This document shows, in pieces, positions 29,089 to 37,647 of a stretch of 44,333 nt of DNA. Source of the stretch: Flavobacteriaceae bacterium. GTDB taxonomy: Bacteria; Bacteroidota; Bacteroidia; Flavobacteriales; Flavobacteriaceae. The translations under genes and the position numbers were made by a program. The stretch spans positions 1 to 44,333 of the forward strand of contig JAPORT010000061.1 of assembly GCA_026710085.1 (NCBI GenBank). The letters are read 5' to 3'. Positions within the stretch are counted from its first letter, which is position 1. The number at the start of each line of letters is the position of its first letter. The notes under the pieces were generated by a model. The model was not told the origin of the DNA, ran no database searches, and was given only the letters and a program-made list of their open reading frames with translations.

Positions 29089-29345
29089 GTCAAGGGAATC
29101 GTATCCAACAAATAAAAAATCAAATTAAAAAGGAATTTTCATTGTCTCATCTACTTTTTTACGTTATTGAAGCCCTATGCTAATCTAACTCATTCTACGC
29201 TGAAATACGCACTACTTTAGGATAAAAGACATTGTAGATTCGAGATAATAGTCAGCTGTTGCCAATTATGCGATGTTCTCTCCGGTTAATTGAAATAGTT
29301 TAAGATTTTTTGCATATACTCGGCTTTCATTAAAAATTCATTCTT

Positions 29346-29939
29346 ATGAAGCAAGAATTTTGGAAAAGCATTTTTCTCGTTTTTGTCGTTATGGCTATCC
29401 CTTCCATTGGATTAGCATAAGCAAACATAGTGACAGGTACTGTAACAGATTATTCTGATGGCATCCCTTTACTTGGAGCTTCTGTTGTTGTTCTTGAAAC
29501 CAATCTTGGTGTTGCAACGGATAGTGATGGGCGTTTCACTGTTGAAGCTCAAGAGGGTCAAACTTTGCTCGTTAGTCGTATCGGGTTTCCCACCTAAGAG
29601 ATTGCTGTGGATCAAACCTCATCCTATGTTGTGAGTTTAATTTCAGATCAATGGGATGAAGTGGGTGCTACCTCTTTAAATACTAAGAGACAAAAACGAG
29701 AATTGACCTCTGCGACCTAAAATGTCAACACACTGCAAGGAAAAGCTACCAGTAGTTCTCAACCGTTATACATTGTCGATGGCGTCCCACTAGATGGTTC
29801 GATTTTGGATCTTTCACGAGATACTATTGCATCAATCCGTGTTCTTCGAGAATCTGATGCTGTAGTTCTTTATGGTGCTCGAGCAAACAATGGAGCCATC
29901 ATCATTACGACAAAGTCTAGTGAAGTGGAAAAATCTTGA
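29346..29939 (+). pseudogene. truncated susC-like remnant (signal peptide, N-domain and plug)
   Basis: Closely matches the first 234 codons of the intact SusC gene at 31329, but no barrel follows. From ATG 29346 to TGA 29937 the frame is kept. It contains three in-frame TAA codons (29418, 29595, 29718), each at a glutamine codon of the paralogue. One 45-bp deletion fell between GTCAACAC repeats (paralogue 31707-31714 and 31752-31759), and a second removes a net 78 bp. The aligned -7 box is ATATACTC instead of TATCTTTG. It is therefore a silent, truncated duplicate, lying in the same orientation as the intact gene about 2 kb away. Confidence 0.92.
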
Positions 29940-30334
29940 CTTTGACGGTTTTGGTTTGTAACTGATCAATTATCAATAGGACTAAATCAAGCCATCTTTA
30001 CTTTCTCCTTATTCGTGTATAGGTTTTGTTTTTGACAGATATAATTCAAGTACTTAATTGATGAGTTCTTGTCATTCATCTCGCTTTTTCGGCCATAAAA
30101 AATGTCCTTGATTCCTATTGTGACGAACCACCGATGCCAGATTATTTCTCAAAGTTGTTATGAGGGATCATTGGAACAAGGCTCTTTTGATTTTTAATTG
30201 ATTTATTACCGCACAATCCTCATCCATTGCAAAAGTGATTGACCCAATCGTCAAATGAGCGTTAATTCCTTTAGACTTCTAGTGAAACATGGGACGAAAC
30301 TTTAATTTCGGCTTCATCCCTCGAAAACGGTATT
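29940..30334. other. degenerate stretch after the susC remnant
   Basis: No gene recognised on either strand; all frames are broken by stops. Similarity to the susC barrel is not visible after about 29940, so the boundary may mark a deletion or an insertion point. Confidence 0.4.
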
Positions 30335-31040
30335 TCATGAGGCAACAACTTCCTCCAAGAATTGGATGATGTCCAGAGTCTTTTCCCTTTCATAGAGATG
30401 TTCGTCATCGTACTTGTCTTTATTTAATAGCTTTTGAATCGATTTTAAGTGAACCTCATTACAGTATAGAAAGAAACTTTGCCCAAACCCCTTCACTCTA
30501 GTTGATACAAGCCCCTTTGGATAGCTTCTTCGGCCGTTGCAACCAAGTGTTCTCGATGATGACGTTGCTATGTTTGGCTTTTTTGAGATTATAGAAAAGA
30601 AATATCCACAAGCCATTAAGATTTTGTTCTGTGTCTTTGTTGGTTTCCTCTAAAACTATCCACGTCTTTTTCTACGCCATTCAACCCTGTAGGTGTGGTT
30701 TTTGATTACGAACACAAGCGATCAGCTCCCACATCGTCATATCCCTAGGATTAGTCAGATATAGAATATTGTCTTTGCGGAGTATGTCCGCATCGGAAAT
30801 CAACATTTTGTCAATCACATGCTTTTCTCTATTGTCTTTAATAGCGGTTTCCAACGTTTTAATCACCCAAAACAACACCTCCCATAGCGACCATGGAGAG
30901 GCACTACGGGCCATTTGAAGACTCCTTTTCGGAAGCCTAGGATGACACAGGACCATATTCCTACTAACTAAGGACGTAGACGCCCCCATGGGGGCGTCAT
31001 GAATCCTGCAACCTGAGGGTTTGTAGTGCCTGATTAGCAT
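30335..31040 (-). pseudogene. degenerate transposase remnant, possibly IS1634/IS4-like
   Basis: Two minus-strand open pieces (31040-30681 and 30616-30335) are joined by a broken stretch. The first contains TLETAIKDNREKHVIDKML followed by ISDADILRKDNILYL, which resembles the second-aspartate region of IS1634/IS4-type transposases (usually VxADxGxLSxxNLxxL). The linking stretch (FYNLKKAKHSNVIIEN) resembles the region with basic repeats after it. The rest is not assignable. It separates the dead and live susC copies and may mark the element that disrupted the duplicate. The family is uncertain. Confidence 0.45.
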
Positions 31041-31296
31041 TTTATTTAATTGAATATTAAGGACTTATGAAATATAGTGAGAAAATTAGGAATGCATAAA
31101 AACTATCACTAGTTGTACCTTGTAGATAATCCAACTGTTTCATTACCTTGGAACACATAAACTCAAAACGTTTTAGTACATTGAACACTCTGAATTAGAT
31201 ACAACAACAGACACCCTAGAACAAACAAAAAAATACTTAGATTATTCACAGATAACCGTTTTAATGTCTTTTCTCATTACTTAAATTATTTTATGA

Positions 31297-31304
31297 TATC
31301 TTTG
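31297..31304 (+). promoter_or_regulatory. -7 promoter box of susC
   Basis: TATCTTTG matches the Bacteroidota TAnnTTTG consensus and lies 24 bp before the susC ATG. It decides the start: the longer frame opening at 31293 would begin inside the promoter. No clear -33 TTTG is seen. The same position in the dead copy is mutated. Confidence 0.6.
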
Positions 31305-31328
31305 GGCTTTAATTTAAAATTCATTTAC

Positions 31329-34300
31329 ATGAAACAAGAATTTTGGAAGAGCATGCTTATTGCTTTTATATTTCTCGTTATCCCTTCAATTGGGATAGCA
31401 CAGGGAGATACTGTGACTGGTACTGTAACAGATTCAGATGGCATCCCTTTACCTGGGGCTTCTGTTGTTGTTCTTGAAACCAATCTTGGTGTTGCAACGG
31501 ATATTGATGGGAATTTCACTGTTGAAGCTCAAGAGGGTCAAACTTTGTCTATCAGTTATATCGGTTTTACCACCCAAGAGATTGTCGTGGGTGAAGCCTC
31601 AAGTTATGATGTGGCTTTATCTTCAGATAATGCACTAGATGAAGTGGTGGTCACGTCATTAGGGATTACGAGACAAAAACGAGAATTGACCTATGCGACA
31701 CAAAATGTCAACACCGATGGAATTGATGAAAGCAGACCTAATGCCAACCTTGTCAACACATTACAAGGAAAAGTTGCAGGTCTTTCCATTCAAACATCTT
31801 CTCAAGGGGTCTCTGGGGCCTCAAAAGTCATCCTTCGAGGTAATCGATCGATCGCTGGAAGTTCTCAGCCATTGTATGTTGTCGATGGCGTTCCACTGGG
31901 TGGCCCGATCTCGGATCTTTCACCAGATGACATTGCATCAATCAGTGTTCTTCGAGGATCCAATGCCGCAGCCCTTTATGGTGCTCGTGCAAACAATGGA
32001 GCCATCATCATCACGACAAAATCTGGCGAGGTGGGAAGTTTGAAAGTCAGCTTCAATTCTACGGTGACTTTTGAAACGCCAAATATTCTATTTGATTATC
32101 AAAACGAATATGGCCAAGGAAATGGGGGAAGAAATGTTGATGATGAAGGGAACCCCATTCTTCAAACGACAGATTCTTGGGGAGCAAAATTAGGTGGTAC
32201 TTTAGAACACTGGTCCCCGAGTAGTGAATTCTCTGGCCCCATTCCCTATGTAGCTAATCCAAATAATGTTACTGACTTTTTTGATACGGGCGTTTCGATT
32301 GCCAATAACATCAGTCTGACAACGGGTAGTGAAAAGCAACAAACCTATTTTTCCTATACCAATGACCTTCGAACGGGTATCGTCCCTAATAATGAATTGG
32401 AGCGCCATAGTGTCACTCTCAAGATAGACAACAATCTATTGGATGGAAAGGTGCAATTATCTTCTCGAATCAATTACATTAATTCGACGATTAATAATCA
32501 ATTACCACAGTGGGAAAATTTTGCCAATCCATTGAGACATGCGTATAGACTGCCACGAAGTATACGGACTCAAGATGTCGAATTATTTGAATACATCGAT
32601 GCTGAAGGAAACACCCGTCAAAATTTTTGGAAACCCTTAGACAATGGGGGTGCAAATCCATACTGGGCCGCGAATCGAAACAATAATGAAATTGTTGGTG
32701 AGCGAGTTGTCGGATATACTTCTTTAACCTATAACATAACGCCAAGGCTAAAAGTGATGGCTCGGTCATCTATTGATAATTCAACAGCGAGTCGTGAAAA
32801 CTTTTTCCATAACGACTCATACATCATTGCTCAAAATGGAAACTATCAAACAGCCAATAGCCGAGCTCTTGAGTGGAATAATGACTTTTTGATTACCTAT
32901 AATAGAGATATATCGGATAATATTTCCTTAAATTTCAATATTGGAGGAAATAATCGAGTCGCAAAATCTAAAGGCGTCAACACTAATAATGGTGGATTGG
33001 TAGCTCCCAATATTTTTTCACTGGCCAATGCTCGCCAACTATCTGCTAGTCAATTCATCAATGAAAGGGAGGTGAATTCACTATACACCTTTGGAAACCT
33101 TGGATTTGCCAATGCAGCGTTTCTTGATTGGTCCTATCGTTCAGATTGGAGTTCGACATTGCCGATTGATAGTCATCGATACGATTATTATTCAGTTGGA
33201 GCGAGTGCTGTTATTTCCGATTTAGTTGAACTTCCATCATCCATAGGATTTTTTAAACTTAGAGCCTCTTATGCCGAAGTGGGGAACGATACGGCTCCCT
33301 ACAGTTTGGAAAGAGCGGCTTTTTTAAGAACAGGGGGATTTTTGCAATTAGGGACAACGCTTCCAAATCCAGGTTTAAGACCTGAAAAAACACGTTCATT
33401 TGAAGTCGGTTTTGATACTAGTTTTTTCAATGATTTTATAGGGATTGATTTTACTTACTACTCATCAAATTCGATCGACCAATTGTTTAGTCAGGATGTT
33501 CCGGAAGCATCAGGTTTAGCTACAAAATTCCTTAACGGAGGTGATATAAAAAACAGTGGAATTGAAGCGGTAGTTAATTTGGCCTTTATTACTCAGTCGG
33601 ATTTTAGTTGGGAAACCACATTCAATTTTGCTGCTAATACTAGTGAAGTCGTTGAATTGGCAGAAGGAATTGAAGTACTATCATACGGGAATGACTTTAT
33701 GAGGAGGTATCAATTGGATGTCGGAGAACCATGGGGGTCTATTTACTCCAGAGGATTTGAAAGAGATGATCAAAATCGAGTCGTCATGAATGATAATGGA
33801 ACCCCAAAAATCACATCTGGCCAAACGGTCAATATAGGCAATTTTAATCCAGATTGGTTGGGAGGTGTCATGAACTCAATTACTTATAAAAATTTCAACC
33901 TTCGATTTTTGATTGACATCAGACAGGGAGGTTCTGTGGTCTCATTCACTAGAGCCATTTTAGCTTCTGACGGCGCATTAGCAGAAACGGCTATCGGAAG
34001 GGAAAGTGGAATTGTTTTTGGTACAGACGTATACAAAGATGAAACCCCTGCCACGACCCCAGCTTCAGTTGACCCAGAAACTTTTTGGACATCGATTGGA
34101 GGAAGAAATTCACCAGTTGGCGAAGCTTTTGTTGAAGATGCTTCCAATATTCGATTGAGAGAACTATCATTGAGCTACTCGCTACCAAATGCCGCGTTGG
34201 GTTCTCTACCATTTCCCATCCCATTGAAAGAAGCTAAGATATCTTTGGTTGGAAGAAATTTATTTTTCTTATCCAATAACGCCAGTGTTGATCCCGAAGC

Positions 34301-34394
34301 CACACATGGTGTGGGTACGGCAAATGATGGTTATGAAGGATTTACTCTTCCATCAACTAGAAGTATTGGACTAAACGTTAAAGTAACATTCTAA
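31329..34394 (+). CDS. SusC/RagA-family TonB-linked outer-membrane transporter
   Basis: Outer-membrane importer that works with its SusD lipoprotein and TonB to take up oligosaccharides or peptides. From ATG 31329 (MKQEFWKSML) the protein has 1021 residues. There is a signal peptide ending near GIAQ, and a CarboxypepD_reg-like domain (about 27-105, GTVTDSDGIPLPGASVVV to ISYIGFTTQEI). The plug follows (about 110-235) with the SusC-type LYVVDGVPLGG and SVLRGSNAAALYGARANNGA, then a long beta-barrel to the C-terminal strand (GLNVKVTF). susD follows after 8 bp. The substrate is unknown; the nearby PhyH/UnbV pair is divergent. Confidence 0.95.
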   Translation: MKQEFWKSMLIAFIFLVIPSIGIAQGDTVTGTVTDSDGIPLPGASVVVLETNLGVATDIDGNFTVEAQEGQTLSISYIGFTTQEIVVGEASSYDVALSSDNALDEVVVTSLGITRQKRELTYATQNVNTDGIDESRPNANLVNTLQGKVAGLSIQTSSQGVSGASKVILRGNRSIAGSSQPLYVVDGVPLGGPISDLSPDDIASISVLRGSNAAALYGARANNGAIIITTKSGEVGSLKVSFNSTVTFETPNILFDYQNEYGQGNGGRNVDDEGNPILQTTDSWGAKLGGTLEHWSPSSEFSGPIPYVANPNNVTDFFDTGVSIANNISLTTGSEKQQTYFSYTNDLRTGIVPNNELERHSVTLKIDNNLLDGKVQLSSRINYINSTINNQLPQWENFANPLRHAYRLPRSIRTQDVELFEYIDAEGNTRQNFWKPLDNGGANPYWAANRNNNEIVGERVVGYTSLTYNITPRLKVMARSSIDNSTASRENFFHNDSYIIAQNGNYQTANSRALEWNNDFLITYNRDISDNISLNFNIGGNNRVAKSKGVNTNNGGLVAPNIFSLANARQLSASQFINEREVNSLYTFGNLGFANAAFLDWSYRSDWSSTLPIDSHRYDYYSVGASAVISDLVELPSSIGFFKLRASYAEVGNDTAPYSLERAAFLRTGGFLQLGTTLPNPGLRPEKTRSFEVGFDTSFFNDFIGIDFTYYSSNSIDQLFSQDVPEASGLATKFLNGGDIKNSGIEAVVNLAFITQSDFSWETTFNFAANTSEVVELAEGIEVLSYGNDFMRRYQLDVGEPWGSIYSRGFERDDQNRVVMNDNGTPKITSGQTVNIGNFNPDWLGGVMNSITYKNFNLRFLIDIRQGGSVVSFTRAILASDGALAETAIGRESGIVFGTDVYKDETPATTPASVDPETFWTSIGGRNSPVGEAFVEDASNIRLRELSLSYSLPNAALGSLPFPIPLKEAKISLVGRNLFFLSNNASVDPEATHGVGTANDGYEGFTLPSTRSIGLNVKVTF

Positions 34395-34402
34395 ATAATA
34401 CT

Positions 34403-35986
34403 ATGAAAATGAAAATAAAACACACAATATATTTTTCGCTATTTGCGGTCATTTGTTTGACTTTACCTGGATGTGATGAAGATTTTGCAGAAATCAATAC
34501 CAATCCATATTCATTGAGTACGGATAAAATACCAGAGAATCCAGGATTACAAGAACTAGCATTAGCTCAAGCCCAGTATGTTTCAATGAACGGTCTTCAC
34601 TGGCGGTTTCAGATCTCTCAGAATTTATTTTCTGATCTATGGGCAGGTTATTATGCCACGACCGCTACTGGATTTGATTCCGATCGATTTACCCAGGTCG
34701 GTCGATGGGCAAGATTAGCATGGGGATCCTTTTATAGCCAGGCTGCTCCTCAAATAAAATTAGTAGAAGATGCCGCCGCCAGAGGTGGAGACTTGAAAGT
34801 TGGAGAAGCCATTGCTAAAATTGTGCGTGTCAATGCATATCATCGAATCACTGATTATTGGGGCCCCGTCCCTTATACAGAATTCGGTAATCAAGAATTA
34901 TCGGTGGCCTATGACTCTCAACAATCCATGTATCAAGATTTTTTCACCACCCTAGATGAAGCCTCTTCGGCATTGGCTAGTGGAGGAAAAGCTTATTCTG
35001 GTTCTGACCGTATTTATGGAGGGGATGCAGCCAAATGGCGTAAGCTTGCTGAAAGTCTTCGTTTGAGATTGGCGATGCGTGTTCGATACGCAGACCCTGG
35101 ACTGTCAAGATCAGAAGCCGAAAAAGCGTTTCGTTCGGGTCAGTTGATTACCAATTCAGCCGATAATGCGTTTGTTGCTGTTGATAGCGACAACAGAAAT
35201 CCATTAGAAACCATTACGGATTGGGGAGAGTTTAGAATGAGTGCCACCATGGAAAGCATTCTCAAAGGCTATGATGATCCTCGACTAAAAGTTTATTTTG
35301 ATCCTGCCAAAGATGGCGACTCCGATGGCGACGGTAATCCTTATGAAGGTCTTCAAAATGGACAAACCAAAGTGACTTTGGGACTGGGTCAAAATCCCAA
35401 TCATTCCGATATCAATGAAAAGTACCGTGATGTTGCAAAAGGAGGGGAGAACCCACCAATACCTGTTTTCCAGGCTTCAGAAACACACTTTTTACTGGCT
35501 GAAGCCGCCTTGGCGGGGTATAGCGTTGGAGGCACAGCGGAGAGTTATTACAATTCTGGCATTGAGACAGCGATGAAAGAAACTACGGGAGCCACGGATG
35601 CACAAATTCAAGCTTATACTAATAGTTCAGCTATTCCTGTCAGTTTTGATGGAGGAACGACCCCAGCGGTAACGGATATTCCCATCAAATTTGATTCTAG
35701 CGGAAGTGTAGAAAGACAATTAGAGCAAATCATCACTCAAAAATGGATTGCTTTATTCCCCAACGGTTGGGAAGCTTGGGCGGAAGCCCGTAGAACGGGT
35801 TATCCCAAACAATACCCTAGAGTAGTTTCTGATAATCCAGATGTTCCTGCTAATGAGATTCCAGCAAGAATGATCTATGTCTCTTCAGAATATTCTACCA
35901 ATGCTGAAGCCACGAATGCGGCTGTATCATCTGAACTAGGTGGTCAGGATAAAAACAATACCAAACTTTGGTGGGATAAAAAATAA
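34403..35986 (+). CDS. SusD/RagB-like nutrient-binding lipoprotein
   Basis: Surface lipoprotein that caps the SusC channel and captures ligand. The 527 residues begin with a lipoprotein signal (MKMKIKHTIYFSLFAVICLT then LPGC, Cys24). The early motif DEDFAEINTNPYSLS and later AYHRITDYWGPVPYTEFG are typical of the SusD-like group, with TPR-like helices (AAKWRKLAESLRLRLAMRV). LEQIITQKWIALFPNGWEAW (about 440-460) is the conserved C-terminal region. A calcium-like DGDSDGDGNP loop lies near 305. The gene is immediately downstream of susC and is followed by a clear terminator. Confidence 0.94.
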   Translation: MKMKIKHTIYFSLFAVICLTLPGCDEDFAEINTNPYSLSTDKIPENPGLQELALAQAQYVSMNGLHWRFQISQNLFSDLWAGYYATTATGFDSDRFTQVGRWARLAWGSFYSQAAPQIKLVEDAAARGGDLKVGEAIAKIVRVNAYHRITDYWGPVPYTEFGNQELSVAYDSQQSMYQDFFTTLDEASSALASGGKAYSGSDRIYGGDAAKWRKLAESLRLRLAMRVRYADPGLSRSEAEKAFRSGQLITNSADNAFVAVDSDNRNPLETITDWGEFRMSATMESILKGYDDPRLKVYFDPAKDGDSDGDGNPYEGLQNGQTKVTLGLGQNPNHSDINEKYRDVAKGGENPPIPVFQASETHFLLAEAALAGYSVGGTAESYYNSGIETAMKETTGATDAQIQAYTNSSAIPVSFDGGTTPAVTDIPIKFDSSGSVERQLEQIITQKWIALFPNGWEAWAEARRTGYPKQYPRVVSDNPDVPANEIPARMIYVSSEYSTNAEATNAAVSSELGGQDKNNTKLWWDKK

Positions 35987-36004
35987 AAATCACCGAAAGA
36001 ATTT

Positions 36005-36037
36005 AAAAAAGCTGCCATGTTTTGGCAGCTTTTTTTG
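36005..36037 (+). terminator. rho-independent terminator of susCD
   Basis: GCTGCCA (36011-36017) pairs with TGGCAGC (36023-36029) around a 5-base loop, preceded by A6 and followed by a T-run to 36036. It lies 19 bp after the susD stop. Confidence 0.85.
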
Positions 36038-36063
36038 TTTCACATGGCAAATACTTAACTTTG
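36034..36063 (+). promoter_or_regulatory. candidate promoter for the first AAA+ ATPase gene
   Basis: TTTG (36034-36037) and TAACTTTG (36056-36063) fit the Bacteroidota -33 and -7 boxes with an 18-bp spacer. The -33 box overlaps the T-run of the susCD terminator. The start would be near 36070, leaving a leader of about 150 bases before the ATPase ATG. Confidence 0.6.
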
Positions 36064-36223
36064 TGTTAAGGGCATTAACTTTAAAAAGTGAAGAAGGGAA
36101 CGACAGTTGTTTAGAACAATTATGAAACGAATCATAAGGGAATTTTATAAAAAAAGGTCAAGAATACGACCGAGGGTTTTTGTTTTTGGACCATAAAGGC
36201 AGCAAATAGAATTAAAAAAGAAA

Positions 36224-37357
36224 ATGAAAGATCGGGGAAAAGCAGAATATTTTCATGGCCGTGAAAAAGAGTTGTCTGCTTTTAAAGAACTTGTAGAAAA
36301 AGCGGAGAAAGAAAAATCAGGAACCATTTTTTTGGTTCAAGGAGCACCTGGGGTTGGTAAATCAGCATTTTTAGAACATTGTAAAGGAATGATCAATCCA
36401 AAAAAATGGGATGTAGCCGAAGGAGATCCTGATATTTTTTGGAATGTGAAACAAATGCGAAGAGCTTTAAGATTGGGGGGTCAAATTCGTATCTTCAAAG
36501 CATTTGCTCAATTAGGCATTGAAAAATTAATCAAGTTTGGAGCCGAATTCAGATGGGCAGACAAAACAATTATTGGAAGTGTGAATGCGAGAAAGAAAAA
36601 AGGATTGTTATTGGTTGTGGATGAAGTTCAAGATTTGGGTAGAAAAGCAGCCCCTCCAGACAAAGTTTCAGAGACGATGGTCAGAAATGTTCTAAACACC
36701 ATGCATAATTGGAAAATCAACAAACCGTTTATTCTTTTGGTGGGTGGGTTAGGTATGTCTAAAAGTGTTTTTAAGGAATATGGTATTTCAAGATTTAATG
36801 ATAATTGTGCTTTCAATCTTGAAAAATTAGATGAAAAATCGGAACGAAACATTCTGTGGGATTGGATTGTTAAAAAAGAAGGGGTGAATAAAAACAACAG
36901 AAAAATCGGTCATTGGATTAATGAAATCACAAATCATACCCTTGGATGGCCCCAACATGTTACGAGTTACGCTAATGTTTTATCAAGGTATTTGAAAGAA
37001 CATAAGGGCGATTTAAGTGAAAAAGGACTGAAACACGTTTTGACATTAGGAAAAGCAAAACGAACTAACTATTACCATGGTCGGATAGAAGAATTAGAGG
37101 GTGAAGAAAGAGAATTAATTGCACAATTACTGAAAGAACAAAAATCAAGGTTTTCAAAGAATGACATTGTCTTCTTTTTCCAAAACAAATTAGATTCTAA
37201 TGAATCAAAAAACCTTTTTGATAGAGCACTGGGAAAAGGGGTGTTTCACCAAAATCAAGATGGCTTTTTTAACGTTCCAGTTCCATCAATGAAAAATTGG
37301 TTGTTAAGTGAATATGGTAGTGTGGGCAATGGAAATCTACATGGAGGATCTAGGTAA
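36224..37357 (+). CDS. AAA+ ATPase, ORC/Cdc6 or STAND-like, paralogue 1
   Basis: A 377-residue soluble P-loop ATPase of unknown role. The N-terminus has YFHGREKELSAF, the F-x-GR-x-x-EL entry motif of AAA_16/ORC-like ATPases. Walker A is GAPGVGKSAFL (40-50) and Walker B is LLLVVDEVQDL (128-138). A sensor-1-like segment follows (FILLVGGLGMSKS, 169-181), then an SRF arginine-finger candidate (R190) and a GxP-type GWPQHV (241-246). A predicted winged helix (about 295-365) ends in VPVPSMKNWLL. No membrane segment, effector or nuclease domain is present. It is about three-quarters identical at the start to paralogue 3 and more distant from paralogue 2. A promoter candidate lies upstream. Possible roles include DNA remodelling, replication or transposition control, and defence; none is shown. 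Confidence 0.85.
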   Translation: MKDRGKAEYFHGREKELSAFKELVEKAEKEKSGTIFLVQGAPGVGKSAFLEHCKGMINPKKWDVAEGDPDIFWNVKQMRRALRLGGQIRIFKAFAQLGIEKLIKFGAEFRWADKTIIGSVNARKKKGLLLVVDEVQDLGRKAAPPDKVSETMVRNVLNTMHNWKINKPFILLVGGLGMSKSVFKEYGISRFNDNCAFNLEKLDEKSERNILWDWIVKKEGVNKNNRKIGHWINEITNHTLGWPQHVTSYANVLSRYLKEHKGDLSEKGLKHVLTLGKAKRTNYYHGRIEELEGEERELIAQLLKEQKSRFSKNDIVFFFQNKLDSNESKNLFDRALGKGVFHQNQDGFFNVPVPSMKNWLLSEYGSVGNGNLHGGSR

Positions 37358-37647
37358 AAATTGATTAGAGATAAAAAAAAGCGACATGAAGAAATGGATC
37401 AGGTGATTAAAAAAAGGGGAAACGATGGACATGGTAACGAAAGAAGTGTCTTTTATCTTTGAAATGGATTACGAGAGAGGAGTCGCCTCGTCTTTTTGAA
37501 AGAATAGTTTCAAACGAGATGATGCAAGAAAAGAATGATGGTTTACACACAGTCCCAAATACTTTCCATGCAAATGGGATGATAGAAAATATGGAGTAAA
37601 AAAATCTAATAGCTGAAATAACAATCCTATTCCTCGTTAGTTTTACT

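Noticed and set aside
29346-29939. TAA read as glutamine (code change)
   Set aside because: Intact genes in the window use TAA as a normal stop (tadA, rplM, rpsI, rpsB), and the copy is truncated with a damaged promoter, so decay is simpler.
31293-31328. Upstream start of SusC adding 12 residues (MISLGFNLKFIY)
   Set aside because: The codons overlap the -7 box and lie upstream of the expected transcript start; the ATG at 31329 gives a proper signal peptide and matches the dead copy.
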